A stretch of DNA of 64,000 bases from Litorimonas sp963972195 (lineage in GTDB: Bacteria > Pseudomonadota > Alphaproteobacteria > Caulobacterales > Maricaulaceae): positions 36,068-100,067 of the forward strand of contig CAXATH010000011.1 of the NCBI GenBank assembly GCA_963972195.1. The letters are read 5' to 3'. The position numbers were made by a program, and so were the translations under genes. This document shows, in pieces, positions 26,949 to 35,996 of the stretch. The notes under the pieces are model-generated. The model was not told the DNA's origin. It searched no databases and was given only the letters and a program-made list of their open reading frames with translations. The stretch's first letter is position 1. Each line of letters starts with the position of its first letter.

Positions 26949-26995
26949 CGCTCGGTAAATGTGAAAATGAAGATAGACCCTCTCCTTACCGAGCG
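26949..26995 (-). terminator. Inverted repeat just after sulP stop
   Basis: Perfect 10-bp arms CGCTCGGTAA / TTACCGAGCG with a 27-base loop, starting directly after the sulP stop codon. The RNA would form a stable stem at the transcript end, but no T-run follows, so it may be a terminator of a non-canonical kind or a 3' stabiliser. Confidence 0.4.
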
Positions 26996-28741
26996 TCAGT
27001 GAATATCAACATGATCCGAAAGCTGCGACCAGTCCGGCTCCGGGCGAAGAGCCTCCATCGCGTCGTGCTGTGAGAGAAAGATTTGCCCAGTTAGGTGATC
27101 GAGAAAGTTTGACCTGAACAATCGTTCTTTGACGCGGCTTTGCATGTCCGAGAAATGAAGCTTCACACCAATCCGTTTCAGCCGTTTATTGACCTCGAAT
27201 AAACTGGAAAGCGCGCTCGCATCTATCCGGCTTACTGCTGTGCACATTAGAACCAAATCACGCATCTCAGGACTTTCCGAAATCAGATCTGAGACCCGTT
27301 CCTCAAGCGAACGGGCATTTGCATAATACAGACTTTCATCAATGCGAAGGGTTTTGACCTCTTCATTGGTCTCTACAACAAACCGCGAAGCATCACGGTA
27401 ATGTTCCGTTCCGGGAAACCGCCCGACTTCAGCGATATGAGGATGAAGGGTCTGGCGAATATGAAGCGCCATGGCCAAAATCACGCCAGCTAAAACGCCC
27501 CATTGCACGCCAAATATCAGAACGGATAAAAATGTCGCCAAAGCCGTAATGCCATCGGCCCGACTATAGACCCAAGTGCGCCAAAGACTCTTGAAATCGA
27601 GAAGAGAGAGACAGGCAATAATGATCAGCGCCGCTAAGACAGCAAGCGGCAATGCTTTTAAAATGGGCGTCAGGAAAAGCGCCGTAAAGCCCATAAAGAC
27701 CGCGACAATAACATTTACCAAAGGCGTCTTCCCACCGGCCGAGGCATTGACCGCAGTTCGCGACATGCTGCCGTTGATTGGATACCCCCCTGTCATCCCA
27801 GCAACAAAATTTGCGCCACCCAGACCTAACAGTTCGCGGTTCATATCAAGCTTGGTTCTGTTCCGAGCAGCAAATTCCTGGCCCGTCGAACCGCTGTCCA
27901 CGAAAGACACAACTGCAATGACGGCAGCCGGCATAACGAGCATTTTCAGCATATCCAATGAAACGGCGGGAACTTCAAACGGAGGCAACCCTGCTGGTAC
28001 GGGTCCAACGACCGCTAAGCCGAAGCGTTCATTCAGCCCGAGAATCAAGCTGATAAATATGTAAACGGCAATGACGACGATCGGGGCCATACGCGCCATA
28101 AGCTTGGCTCGCCTACTTTTTACACCAAGTTTAACAAGCCCTAAGCCAAGGTTTCGTTTAATCAGTAAAAGCACAATACAGGCCGAGAGACCTATTATGA
28201 TTGCGACAGCCTTTGTGTCATCCAAGCCCGACAAGAGGGAGTCTATGAGCTCCAGAGCCGTTGTCCCGGAGGCCGTAATGCCAAGCAGGTGTTTAAGCTG
28301 GGAGATAATGATCAGCAGAGCCGCCCCAGTTATATAGGCGGAAACGACTGGGCGGGCGACGAAGTTCATCAAGAACCCTCCCCTTAAGAACCCAGCCCCC
28401 AACAAGAAAATACCTACCATGGCTGCCAGAGCGGCGGCGCTGATTAATCGGGTGCCTTCGGGTAGAACAGCGATACTGGCCGCTGTCATTAAAGATATCA
28501 CGGCCGTCGGGCCGACATTAAGCTGCCTCGATGACCCTAGGAGCGCGTAGGCTATCAGCGGAAAAATTGAAACATAAATACCGAGTTGAGGCGGCAACCC
28601 TGCAAGCAATGCGTAGGCGAGAGACTGGGGAACCAGCAAAATAGAAACGATAACTGCAGCGACCAGATCATTCCCAAATATTATAGGCGAGTAACCTTGA
28701 AGCCAGTCAAAGTGATTTCGAACTGCCCCTCTGATTTTCAC
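26996..28741 (-). CDS. SulP-family anion transporter with STAS domain
   Basis: 581-aa transporter. An N-terminal membrane domain of roughly 10-14 helices contains the family signature around LVPQSLAYALLAGLPPQLGI, FVARPVVSAYITGAA and FVAGMTGGYPINGSMSRTAV. A cytoplasmic STAS domain occupies about residues 440-560 (MRDLVLMCTAVSRIDASAL). SulP proteins take up sulfate, bicarbonate or other anions; no neighbour decides which. It starts 39 bases after the Blh-like gene stop, so it may be the last gene of a tkt-blh-sulP unit. Confidence 0.9.
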   Translation of the reverse strand: MKIRGAVRNHFDWLQGYSPIIFGNDLVAAVIVSILLVPQSLAYALLAGLPPQLGIYVSIFPLIAYALLGSSRQLNVGPTAVISLMTAASIAVLPEGTRLISAAALAAMVGIFLLGAGFLRGGFLMNFVARPVVSAYITGAALLIIISQLKHLLGITASGTTALELIDSLLSGLDDTKAVAIIIGLSACIVLLLIKRNLGLGLVKLGVKSRRAKLMARMAPIVVIAVYIFISLILGLNERFGLAVVGPVPAGLPPFEVPAVSLDMLKMLVMPAAVIAVVSFVDSGSTGQEFAARNRTKLDMNRELLGLGGANFVAGMTGGYPINGSMSRTAVNASAGGKTPLVNVIVAVFMGFTALFLTPILKALPLAVLAALIIIACLSLLDFKSLWRTWVYSRADGITALATFLSVLIFGVQWGVLAGVILAMALHIRQTLHPHIAEVGRFPGTEHYRDASRFVVETNEEVKTLRIDESLYYANARSLEERVSDLISESPEMRDLVLMCTAVSRIDASALSSLFEVNKRLKRIGVKLHFSDMQSRVKERLFRSNFLDHLTGQIFLSQHDAMEALRPEPDWSQLSDHVDIH

Positions 28742-28780
28742 AAGTCAAAGTCCTGAATCGTCATGGAATGCCCTCATGTC

Positions 28781-29212
28781 CTACTCTGAGTCTTTTGCCT
28801 TTTTCTCGAAGTCCTTCAAGAGAGGATATATTTGAGCCAGATTATAGGGGGTTGCCTCTAAAGCTTTGATAACATCTTCAGCTCCTGAAGCTTTTACATG
28901 TGCAAAGGCCCACAAAGCAGCCGACCGCATTCCGCTGGCACAAAAGGCCACAATTGGACGAGGCGCGTTTTCATAAGCCGTCGAACTGGTTTCGATCAGA
29001 TCAGACGTCAGACCGCCCAGCATAGGAATATAGTGGTAATCGACGGATAGAGCTTGCGCCGCCCCCTCCATATCTTCGGATAAGGGCTGGAGCGGCGCCT
29101 CTTGGTCGGGACGGTTATTAATAAAGCTTTTTACGCCTTGATCCTTCAAGGCCTGCAATTGCGCAGGGAGGAGTTGTCCGCATACAAATACATCCCCAGG
29201 CAATTCATACAT
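28781..29212 (-). CDS. Blh/TIGR01244-family (DUF442) phosphatase-like protein
   Basis: 143-aa protein of the beta-lactamase-hydrolase-like N-terminal domain family, related to dual-specificity phosphatases and rhodaneses. Evidence: the N-terminal VFVCGQLLPAQLQALKDQGV, SFINNRPDQEA, and the active-site loop FCASGMRSAALWA with C and R. Fused or free-standing members occur with sulfide-oxidation genes in other bacteria. Here it lies 3 bases downstream of tkt, and its substrate is unknown. Confidence 0.85.
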   Translation of the reverse strand: MYELPGDVFVCGQLLPAQLQALKDQGVKSFINNRPDQEAPLQPLSEDMEGAAQALSVDYHYIPMLGGLTSDLIETSSTAYENAPRPIVAFCASGMRSAALWAFAHVKASGAEDVIKALEATPYNLAQIYPLLKDFEKKAKDSE

Positions 29213-29215
29213 AGC

Positions 29216-31210
29216 TTAACCTTTAACTTTTTCGAGTGCCATTTCGACAATCGCCTCGGTCGTAATCCCAAAATGTGGGAAAAGCTCAGCACCTGGGGCC
29301 GAAGCCCCAAAACTGTCCATCCCGATAAAGCCGCCGTCCCGCCCAATGAGGGCATCCCAACCTTGGCGTATTCCGGCTTCAATGACGATTTTTGGCAAAT
29401 CTTTACCCAGCACAGAGCGGAAATAACTGTCTTCCTGCTCCTCAAAAACATCCAAGCAGGGCATAGAGACAACACGGGCTGATATGCCCTGTTTCTCAAG
29501 TTCCTCATGGGCTTCGACGGCTAGGTGAACTTCGGAACCGGACGCAATCAAAACGATGTCGTCCTTGCCTTTTCCGGGTCTGAGAACATATCCGCCGCGC
29601 TCACACATATTTTTGCTGGCATCATCTCGGACAGCCGGAACATTTTGACGTGTCAGAGCAAGAATAGACGGACCATTTTTCCGCCGCACGGCGAGTTCCC
29701 AGCACTCCGCCGCTTCCAGAGCGTCTGCAGGGCGATATGTGAAGGTGTTTGGGATAGCGCGCAGAGACGCCAGATGTTCAACGGGTTGATGGGTCGGTCC
29801 ATCTTCACCCACACCGATAGAGTCGTGAGTTGCCACATATATCGTCTGAATCTGCATCAGAGCGGCAAGCCGAACTGAGGGACGGCAATAATCCATAAAG
29901 ACCATAAAAAGGCCGGAATAGGGCAGGATACCGCCATGCAGGGCCAAGCCATTCATACAAGCGGCCATACCATGCTCACGAACCCCGTAATTGATATACC
30001 GGCCTGCATAGTCACCTGCTTGAATTTCCTGTGACGTTGCAGGCGTTTTGGTTTTATTTGAGCCTTCCAAATCCGCAGACCCGGAAATCATGTCGGATAG
30101 GGCCTCTGTCAACGGGATTAGCGCTTTATTGGAAGAGACGCGGGTCGCCATATTCGGCTTATCCGAGGCGACCGTGTTTTTATAAGCCTGAAATTTATCT
30201 AGCCAGCCTTCATTAAGTTCGCCGGACATGGCCCGCTTGAATTCAGCCGCATGGCTGGAGTTTTCTAGTCGGTCTTCCCATTCCTTATGAGCTTTTTGAC
30301 CTTCTTGGCCCGGCCGCTTCCAGAGGTCATAGACAGACTCCGGTATTTCAAAAGCAGGATGGGACCACCCTCTTGCTTCTCTTGTTGCCTCAATCTCATC
30401 GTCCCCCAAAGGAGAGCCGTGGGCTTTATTCGTTCCCTCTTTATTTGGGGCGCCTTTGCCAATAGCTGTTTTGCACGCGATCATTGTGGGTTTGTCGGAT
30501 TTCTGTGCCTCACTTAAAGCGCTTTCAACCTGGGTTTGATCATGACCGTCAATTTCAATGACTTTCCAGCCAGATGCCTCGAAACGCTTCTTCTGACTTG
30601 TCGAGTCGGAAAGTGAAACCGGGCCGTCAATCGTGATATTATTGTCATCCCACAACACGGTAAGACGGTTCAATTTCAAATGGCCCGCCAAGGAAATAGC
30701 TTCCTGGCTGATACCTTCCATAAGACACCCGTCGCCTGCGATAACGTAGGTGCGGTGATCGACAAGATCGTCACCATAGCGCGCGTTGAGGTGACGTTCG
30801 GCCAGAGCAAATCCAACCGCATTTGAAATTCCTTGACCCAATGGCCCTGTCGTTGTTTCGACACCTGGCACGTGACCATATTCTGGATGTCCTGCCGTGA
30901 TCGAGCCGAGTTGACGGAAATTCTTTATCTGATCCATCGTAACCGCGTTATAACCGGTCAGGTGCAATAGGCTGTAGATCAACATGGACCCATGGCCCGC
31001 CGAAAGAATGAAGCGATCCCGATCAGCCCAATTTGGATCGGACGGATCAAATTTCAGAAACTTTGAAAACAAAACTGTAGCGGCATCTGCCATACCCATT
31101 GGCATACCCGGGTGACCCGAATTGGCTTTTTGCACAGCATCCATAGAAAGCGCTGCAATCGCATTGGACATATCCCGATGTTCTTGCTGGGATTTTGAAA
31201 GGTCGGTCAT
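29216..31210 (-). CDS. tkt: Transketolase
   Basis: 664-aa thiamine-diphosphate enzyme of the pentose phosphate and Calvin routes. TPP motif VIAGDGCLMEGISQEAISLAG through LWDDNNITIDG; N-terminal MDAVQKANSGHPGMPMGMAD; central YGVREHGMAACMNGLALHGG; and the C-terminal domain. Full length. A perfect LacI-type palindrome 110 bases upstream suggests repressor control. Followed directly by the Blh-like gene. Confidence 0.96.
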   Translation of the reverse strand: MTDLSKSQQEHRDMSNAIAALSMDAVQKANSGHPGMPMGMADAATVLFSKFLKFDPSDPNWADRDRFILSAGHGSMLIYSLLHLTGYNAVTMDQIKNFRQLGSITAGHPEYGHVPGVETTTGPLGQGISNAVGFALAERHLNARYGDDLVDHRTYVIAGDGCLMEGISQEAISLAGHLKLNRLTVLWDDNNITIDGPVSLSDSTSQKKRFEASGWKVIEIDGHDQTQVESALSEAQKSDKPTMIACKTAIGKGAPNKEGTNKAHGSPLGDDEIEATREARGWSHPAFEIPESVYDLWKRPGQEGQKAHKEWEDRLENSSHAAEFKRAMSGELNEGWLDKFQAYKNTVASDKPNMATRVSSNKALIPLTEALSDMISGSADLEGSNKTKTPATSQEIQAGDYAGRYINYGVREHGMAACMNGLALHGGILPYSGLFMVFMDYCRPSVRLAALMQIQTIYVATHDSIGVGEDGPTHQPVEHLASLRAIPNTFTYRPADALEAAECWELAVRRKNGPSILALTRQNVPAVRDDASKNMCERGGYVLRPGKGKDDIVLIASGSEVHLAVEAHEELEKQGISARVVSMPCLDVFEEQEDSYFRSVLGKDLPKIVIEAGIRQGWDALIGRDGGFIGMDSFGASAPGAELFPHFGITTEAIVEMALEKVKG

Positions 31211-31319
31211 GATATTCCCTGTAGAAAGTCTCAGCTGAAGCGCGAGTCACACATTATTTCGGCGCACCTTGTCATAAATTAACAGGACGGGCCAGATGAA
31301 GTGCTGAAGTAAAATGATA

Positions 31320-31333
31320 TGACAGCGCTGTCA
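31320..31333. promoter_or_regulatory. LacI-type palindromic operator upstream of tkt
   Basis: TGACAGCGCTGTCA, perfect 14-bp palindrome with a central CG, between the feoB stop and the tkt start. A near copy precedes the GH115 gene. Identity of the regulator is unknown; no LacI-family gene is in the window. Confidence 0.6.
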
Positions 31334-31352
31334 AACACTGCCTTCTTCGGAA

Positions 31353-33233
31353 TTAAAGACCGAACGCGACCGCTGAGTGATAAGTTATGCCAGCAGCGAT
31401 GTAAGCCAGGACAAAAAGGTAACCGAAAGCAAAGAGAGGCCATCTCCAACTATTGGTTTCTTTCTTGATAATCGCGAATGTGGACAGGCATTGCGGGGCA
31501 AAAACAAACCAGACTAAAAAGGCCAGCGCCGTTGGCAACGACCAAGCTGATTGAAGCATTGTTCCGAGGCCGTCTACATCCTGCTCGCCCAGCGAATAGA
31601 TGGTGGCCAAAGAACCGACAGCGACCTCCCTCGCTGCCATCGCTGGAATCAAACTGATAGAAATCTCAAGGTTGAATCCGATCGGCGCCAAGAGCGGCTC
31701 CAGAACACTACCAATTTTCCCGGCAAAGGTTTCTCGAATATTTGTCGCATTTGCTGGGTAGCTCGCCAAAAACCAGATAAGAATAGACGCTGGAAGAATG
31801 ATACGACCTGCACGAGACATAAATATAGCCGCACGGTCCCATAAGCCCCGTAGGTAATCCTTAAAGACCGGCATTTTATAGCTCGGCAGCTCGATCAACA
31901 GATTCGAAGATTCACCACGCATCAGCGTTTTTTTGAAAATGAACGCCATGATGACGGCAAAAATGATTCCGGAAATCACGAGACCGAAGGCTACTAAGCC
32001 CTGAAGACTAAAAACCCCTACTTTTTCGGCCGGAATAAATGCCCCGATAATGAGAAAGTAAACGGGCCAGCGAGCGGAACAGGTCATGAGTGGAGCGATC
32101 ATTATAGTGGTCAGGCGATCTCTTTCCTGCTCGACCGTCCGGGCCGCCATAATCCCGGGAATAGCGCAAGCGAAGCTTGAGAGCAGCGGAATAAACGCGC
32201 GCCCGTTAAGCCCCACTTTCGCCATAAGAGTATCCACGAGAAAGGCAGCACGCGCCATATAGCCGGACGCTTCCAAGAGAAGGATAAAGGCAAATAATAT
32301 GACGATTTGAGGAAGGAATACGATCACGCTCCCGACACCGGCAATTATCCCGCTACTAACGAGAGATCTTATCCATCCTTCGGGGAGAACTGTTTCGACC
32401 AAGCCTTGCAGCCATCCGAATCCAGCCTCAATCCCTTCAATCATCGGAGCCGACCAAGAATAAACGGCCTGAAACATCAAAAACAGAATGCCCAATAGAA
32501 TCACGAGGCCCAGAACCGGGTTCATTACGAATTGATCTATACGCTGGGTGAAGGTTTCTACTTTTTTGACTCGTTTAACCGTTGTCGCAGTAATAGCTCT
32601 GGCTTGGGCCTGAAGTGATTTCAGTTCTTCCTTCTGAGGCGCTTCAATAGGCGCCCTACCGGATAGAACCTCAGACGCCCAGCCATTTAGAAACTCTATA
32701 AGCTGGCTTCGACCGGAAGCCCGCACCGCGACGCAAGAAATAACAGAAACTCCGAGGGACTCTTCCAATGCGGCGATATCAATCGTCATTCCGTCCCGCG
32801 CGGCCATGTCCATCATGTTCAAAACAAGGATTATCGGGAGACCATGTTGCTTGGCTTGAAGAACATTGTGTAAGTGAGTCGAAATATTCGACGCGTCCAT
32901 CACAACCAATAGGGCGTCCGGCGCACGCTGACCTTCGAGATTTCCCCTAACCGCGTCCAGAGCGACCCTTTCGTCCATAGAGTGACCACAGTCGCCGTAA
33001 ACGCCCGGAAGGTCCAGAAGCTCCACGTCCTGGCCGCTAGGCAACTCGAAATGTCCGATTCGATATTCAACTGTCACGCCGGGATAGTTTGCGATTTTTG
33101 CTCGGCCGCCTGTCAGCGCATTAAAAAGAGACGTTTTCCCGCAATTCGGCGCCCCCAGCAAAGCAAGCCGCAAGGTTTTTTCCGCGAAAATGGGCGTAAC
33201 CACTCCGCTTTCAGGCGTAGAAGTAATATCCAT
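31353..33233 (-). CDS. feoB: Ferrous iron transporter B
   Basis: 626-aa Fe(II) permease. The cytoplasmic G domain has G1 GAPNCGKTSLFNAL, the ANYPGVTVE switch, G3 LLDLPGVYG and G4 NMMD. The membrane part carries the two Gate motifs around FLPQIVILFAFILLLEASGYMARAAF and the region starting ISISLIPAMAAREVAVGS. It is shorter than the E. coli protein (about 770 aa), a common short form. It follows feoA by 3 bases. Confidence 0.95.
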   Translation of the reverse strand: MDITSTPESGVVTPIFAEKTLRLALLGAPNCGKTSLFNALTGGRAKIANYPGVTVEYRIGHFELPSGQDVELLDLPGVYGDCGHSMDERVALDAVRGNLEGQRAPDALLVVMDASNISTHLHNVLQAKQHGLPIILVLNMMDMAARDGMTIDIAALEESLGVSVISCVAVRASGRSQLIEFLNGWASEVLSGRAPIEAPQKEELKSLQAQARAITATTVKRVKKVETFTQRIDQFVMNPVLGLVILLGILFLMFQAVYSWSAPMIEGIEAGFGWLQGLVETVLPEGWIRSLVSSGIIAGVGSVIVFLPQIVILFAFILLLEASGYMARAAFLVDTLMAKVGLNGRAFIPLLSSFACAIPGIMAARTVEQERDRLTTIMIAPLMTCSARWPVYFLIIGAFIPAEKVGVFSLQGLVAFGLVISGIIFAVIMAFIFKKTLMRGESSNLLIELPSYKMPVFKDYLRGLWDRAAIFMSRAGRIILPASILIWFLASYPANATNIRETFAGKIGSVLEPLLAPIGFNLEISISLIPAMAAREVAVGSLATIYSLGEQDVDGLGTMLQSAWSLPTALAFLVWFVFAPQCLSTFAIIKKETNSWRWPLFAFGYLFVLAYIAAGITYHSAVAFGL

Positions 33234-33236
33234 GGA

Positions 33237-33521
33237 TTATGCGACGCGAGAATCGCGAGCCATATTTATGTCTATGGGATTTGCCGAACGTTCAATCAGT
33301 TCTAATGTAATGGCAGACGCGTCAGAACGACGAAGTGCAATGATGGCGCCGTTTAAGCGCACTGAGATCGGGTTTCGGTTAAAAAGCCCAAAATGCAAGG
33401 CTTCAATATTATCCCCCTCCGCGAAGCCTATTTCCCGCAGGCGTGTTTCCAACGCTTTGTTTTCACAGGAGAACCCTGTGATTTTCGCGGGTGTTTTTCG
33501 TTTGAGCTGATCAAGTGTCAT
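33237..33521 (-). CDS. feoA: FeoA SH3-like protein
   Basis: 94-aa small beta-barrel protein required with FeoB for ferrous iron uptake. Typical FeoA stretches: ETRLREIGFAEGDNIEAL and NPISVRLNGAIIALRRSDA. Starts the feoAB operon; a Fur-like dyad overlaps its promoter region. Confidence 0.92.
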   Translation of the reverse strand: MTLDQLKRKTPAKITGFSCENKALETRLREIGFAEGDNIEALHFGLFNRNPISVRLNGAIIALRRSDASAITLELIERSANPIDINMARDSRVA

Positions 33522-33533
33522 GCGCTCTAATAA

Positions 33534-33548
33534 TGCGAACTATTCTCA
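33534..33548. promoter_or_regulatory. Fur-box-like dyad upstream of feoA
   Basis: TGCGAACTATTCTCA: imperfect dyad (TGCGAA / TTCTCA around CTA) resembling the 7-1-7 Fur operator, 13 bases upstream of the feoA ATG. Consistent with iron repression of feoAB, which is expected for this operon. Confidence 0.5.
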
Positions 33549-33699
33549 AAATCAAAGGAAAACCGCATATCTGGCAGGAAAAACTCGTGCAAAAACGGGA
33601 GAACTATTTTTCCTGTTTTTTGCCGTCTTTGGGCATGGACACAGAAAAAGGCTTTCCCTATAAGGCGCTTCGCTTCAGCCCCTACATTGCGGGGCTTGG

Positions 33700-33775
33700 G
33701 CCCGAATAGCTCAGTTGGTAGAGCAACGGATTGAAAATCCGTGTGTCCCTGGTTCAAATCCAGGTTCGGGCACCA
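33700..33775 (+). tRNA. tRNA-Phe (GAA)
   Basis: 76-base tRNA with encoded CCA. Acceptor GCCCGAA pairs with TTCGGGC. D-arm AGCTCAGTTGGTAGAGC. Anticodon stem ACGGA/TCCGT closes the loop TTGAAAA with anticodon GAA. T-arm CCTGGTTCAAATCCAGG. The conjugative element begins immediately after its 3' end, so the tRNA 3' half is the probable attachment site. Confidence 0.97.
33735..33775 (+). other. Probable attL core of the ICE (3' end of tRNA-Phe)
   Basis: The tRNA T-arm and acceptor 3' half are the usual crossover region for tyrosine-recombinase elements. The gene content switches from housekeeping genes to ICE genes directly after it. The expected direct repeat (attR) was not found and should lie beyond base 64000. 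Confidence 0.5.
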
Positions 33776-33905
33776 TTTCCCTCTATTAAGCCATTGTTTT
33801 GTATATATAAATTAAACTCAATCTATTTTGTTCCCACCTTTGTTCCCTCCAGAGACAAACGAATCAATTTCGTAAAATCATTCAATATCTTCACGTTTTT
33901 CTATA

Positions 33906-34100
33906 TTAGACTTCAACAGGTTCCAGCTGATCAATCCATTGTTGAATTTCTGACAATTTCCAGCGAGTAAATTTTGGACCATCTTTGTAAGGCATTGGAA
34001 ACCGATCATTCATGTTTCGAGATTTCTTCCACAAAGTAGCTCTACTTTTAATGCCTGTGAGTTTTTGGACGTCCTGAGATGTCAATAATTGGTCGGTCAT
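33906..34100 (-). CDS. AlpA-family helix-turn-helix regulator/excisionase
   Basis: 64-aa MerR-like winged-helix protein: LLTSQDVQKLTGIKSRATLW then KFTRWKLSEIQQWID, the AlpA/Xis layout. The start at 34100 was chosen because an upstream in-frame start would add an unrelated 32-residue leader. AlpA proteins activate integrase genes or act as excision factors; its place next to the tRNA junction fits an excisionase-like role. No integrase is next to it. Confidence 0.8.
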   Translation of the reverse strand: MTDQLLTSQDVQKLTGIKSRATLWKKSRNMNDRFPMPYKDGPKFTRWKLSEIQQWIDQLEPVEV

Positions 34101-34146
34101 GTTCGTTTCAGGTGAGAGCGTAAAAAGAGCGCCCTCACCTGCCCTT

Positions 34147-34470
34147 CTATTCTTGTGACTTTGGCCGCGACCACACCAAATCAGCGCCATCTTCACGGTG
34201 AAACAGTGCTGCGTTGATCGGCTTTGTCATTTCAGGGCCATCGAGCTTCACGCTGATATATTCCAGCGGCTCGGCGTCATCCTGCGGCTCTGTGACATCA
34301 TTCCAAGCTACGCCCAAATCACAGCGGCCAGATTTCACAAAATAGTCCGGACTGTTTTCCGTCTTCTTCTTTTCATTCGCCACAAAGCGAACCTTTTTGT
34401 TTGTCATGAGTGTTGCGATCGTGCCCTCAAAGCCCGTCGCAGTTGGTTTGAATGTTCCAATAGTAGCCAT
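34147..34470 (-). CDS. DUF736 family protein
   Basis: 107-aa protein starting MATIGTFKPTATGFEGTIAT, the standard DUF736 opening, with LGVAWNDVTEPQD and ISVKLDGPEMTKPINAALF further on. Found almost only on alphaproteobacterial plasmids and ICEs; function unknown. It lies downstream of the trb operon on the same strand. Confidence 0.9.
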   Translation of the reverse strand: MATIGTFKPTATGFEGTIATLMTNKKVRFVANEKKKTENSPDYFVKSGRCDLGVAWNDVTEPQDDAEPLEYISVKLDGPEMTKPINAALFHREDGADLVWSRPKSQE

Positions 34471-34503
34471 AGCGTTTTTCTCCTGTGCTTGACGTGGTGG
34501 ATA

Positions 34504-34728
34504 TTAGGCCAGCTCGCGCTTCGCCTTTTTGAAACCCGCATCACCGGCAAGAAAACTTGCCAGCATTGACGGGATGAGCGCTGAGACATCGGCCTTTTCG
34601 CCGTAAGCCTTTTCATAGACTTTGGCATAGGCTTCCAAATCAGCTTCCAAGTCCGGCATCACAGAAATTGTGTGCTTGGTGGGCTTGGTATCGGGAAGTT
34701 TTTGTAATTTGATCTTAAGCTGGCTCAT
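34504..34728 (-). CDS. DUF2274 family protein
   Basis: 74-aa protein, KLQKLPDTKPTKHTISVMP then LEADLEAYAKVYEKAYGE, typical of DUF2274, a small family that regularly follows trbI in ICEs. Overlaps the trbI stop by four bases. Possibly a ribbon-helix-helix-like DNA-binding protein; function not established. Confidence 0.88.
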   Translation of the reverse strand: MSQLKIKLQKLPDTKPTKHTISVMPDLEADLEAYAKVYEKAYGEKADVSALIPSMLASFLAGDAGFKKAKRELA

Positions 34729-35996
34729 GGTCTTGCTCCGTAAGGTTTGAGGATAAGGTCGCGCGAGACGATGACGTTAAATCGCCAGCCTTGGCGTACT
34801 TTGAGTGTCGGCTGCACATTGAGGTTACGGTCAATGATCCGCTGCCCCGCAATATTAGCCGTGTCTTGCCCTGCATTTTGCAAAGCCCGCGTCAGGCGGT
34901 CCCCATCGTCACTTGCAAGCTCTGAACCGATTGAAAGCAAAGAGGACAAGGCCGCCCCTTTGATGAATTGCCATGTGTGCCTATCGACCTTGTCTTTGAG
35001 TCCCGCAAAACCCTGGCTGTCTGAGCCCGGCAAATTATCTAGCTGAATACTATCGCCGTTTGGCAGTATCAGCCGCGTCCAAACGACCAGTGCGCGGCTT
35101 TGTCCAAAGGCTATGACGCTATCATAGCGCCCCATCAGCCGTGAGCCCTGCGGGACAAGCAAATGTTGCCCAGACACCGTATCATACACGTTCTCGGTCA
35201 CCTGGCCTATCACTTGGCCCGGCAGGTCTGAATTTAGCCCTGTGACCAGCGAGGCCGGAATGATGTTACCCGCCATGACCTGATAGGGAGAGCGCGGTGA
35301 AACGAGGCCGTGGGAATTGTAGATGTCATCTGCATCGCGGTCTAAGAAAGCCTGCTTATCAACCTGCCCATTTGCGTCGCTTTGGTCACCACTAATATCA
35401 AAGGCCGATGGTGGCGCGGGGTAATCCGGCATTTGCGGAACAGGAAACCCAAGACCTTGGCTCAGTTGATCGACGGAGGCCGCGCTTGCGTATTGCTGAA
35501 CTTGAGCATTTTGAGCCTTTCTACCCACATTAAAGAATAAACTTTGAGTTTTCGGCTGTTGTGCGGGGGGATTATAGGCAGGCGCGGCAGGCTGATATGA
35601 TGGCTGCGGCGGCGCGCTATATGAAACGGGCTTTTGGGGTCGCGGCTTTAATGCCGCCTCGGCTATAGGAGGCTCTGGAACAGCTTGGCCCTTCGATAAA
35701 TAAGCCTCACCAAGATCACCCGGCAAAGGCGGCCCTAAGGTGGGCTTCATCTCTTCATAGGTTTTGGGCAGCAATTCAAGCCCCGCAGCCATGGGCTTAT
35801 GGGTGACATTGTAGAGCTCTTCCGCCTTTTCATCATCCGCCGGGGATTGAAGCGCCATTGCCAAGGCTCCAAACATAACAGTGCCCAACACTGCCACGCC
35901 GCCCAATAACGCTTTACGACTAAAGCGGCGAACTGCGCGAGGTCGTGCCCGAATGGATAGGTTTGGCGCAATGTCACTCATGCTAGAAACGCTCAT
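34725..35996 (-). CDS. trbI: TrbI/VirB10-like conjugal transfer protein
   Basis: 423 aa, bridging the inner and outer membranes in the type IV secretion channel. A single transmembrane helix at about 30-50 is followed by a proline-rich periplasmic linker (about residues 110-150) and the VirB10-like beta-barrel domain (LLVPQGSRLMGRYDSVIAFG, LPNGDSIQLDNLPG, NVIVSRDLILKPY). Overlaps trbG by four bases. Confidence 0.94.
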   Translation of the reverse strand: MSVSSMSDIAPNLSIRARPRAVRRFSRKALLGGVAVLGTVMFGALAMALQSPADDEKAEELYNVTHKPMAAGLELLPKTYEEMKPTLGPPLPGDLGEAYLSKGQAVPEPPIAEAALKPRPQKPVSYSAPPQPSYQPAAPAYNPPAQQPKTQSLFFNVGRKAQNAQVQQYASAASVDQLSQGLGFPVPQMPDYPAPPSAFDISGDQSDANGQVDKQAFLDRDADDIYNSHGLVSPRSPYQVMAGNIIPASLVTGLNSDLPGQVIGQVTENVYDTVSGQHLLVPQGSRLMGRYDSVIAFGQSRALVVWTRLILPNGDSIQLDNLPGSDSQGFAGLKDKVDRHTWQFIKGAALSSLLSIGSELASDDGDRLTRALQNAGQDTANIAGQRIIDRNLNVQPTLKVRQGWRFNVIVSRDLILKPYGARP

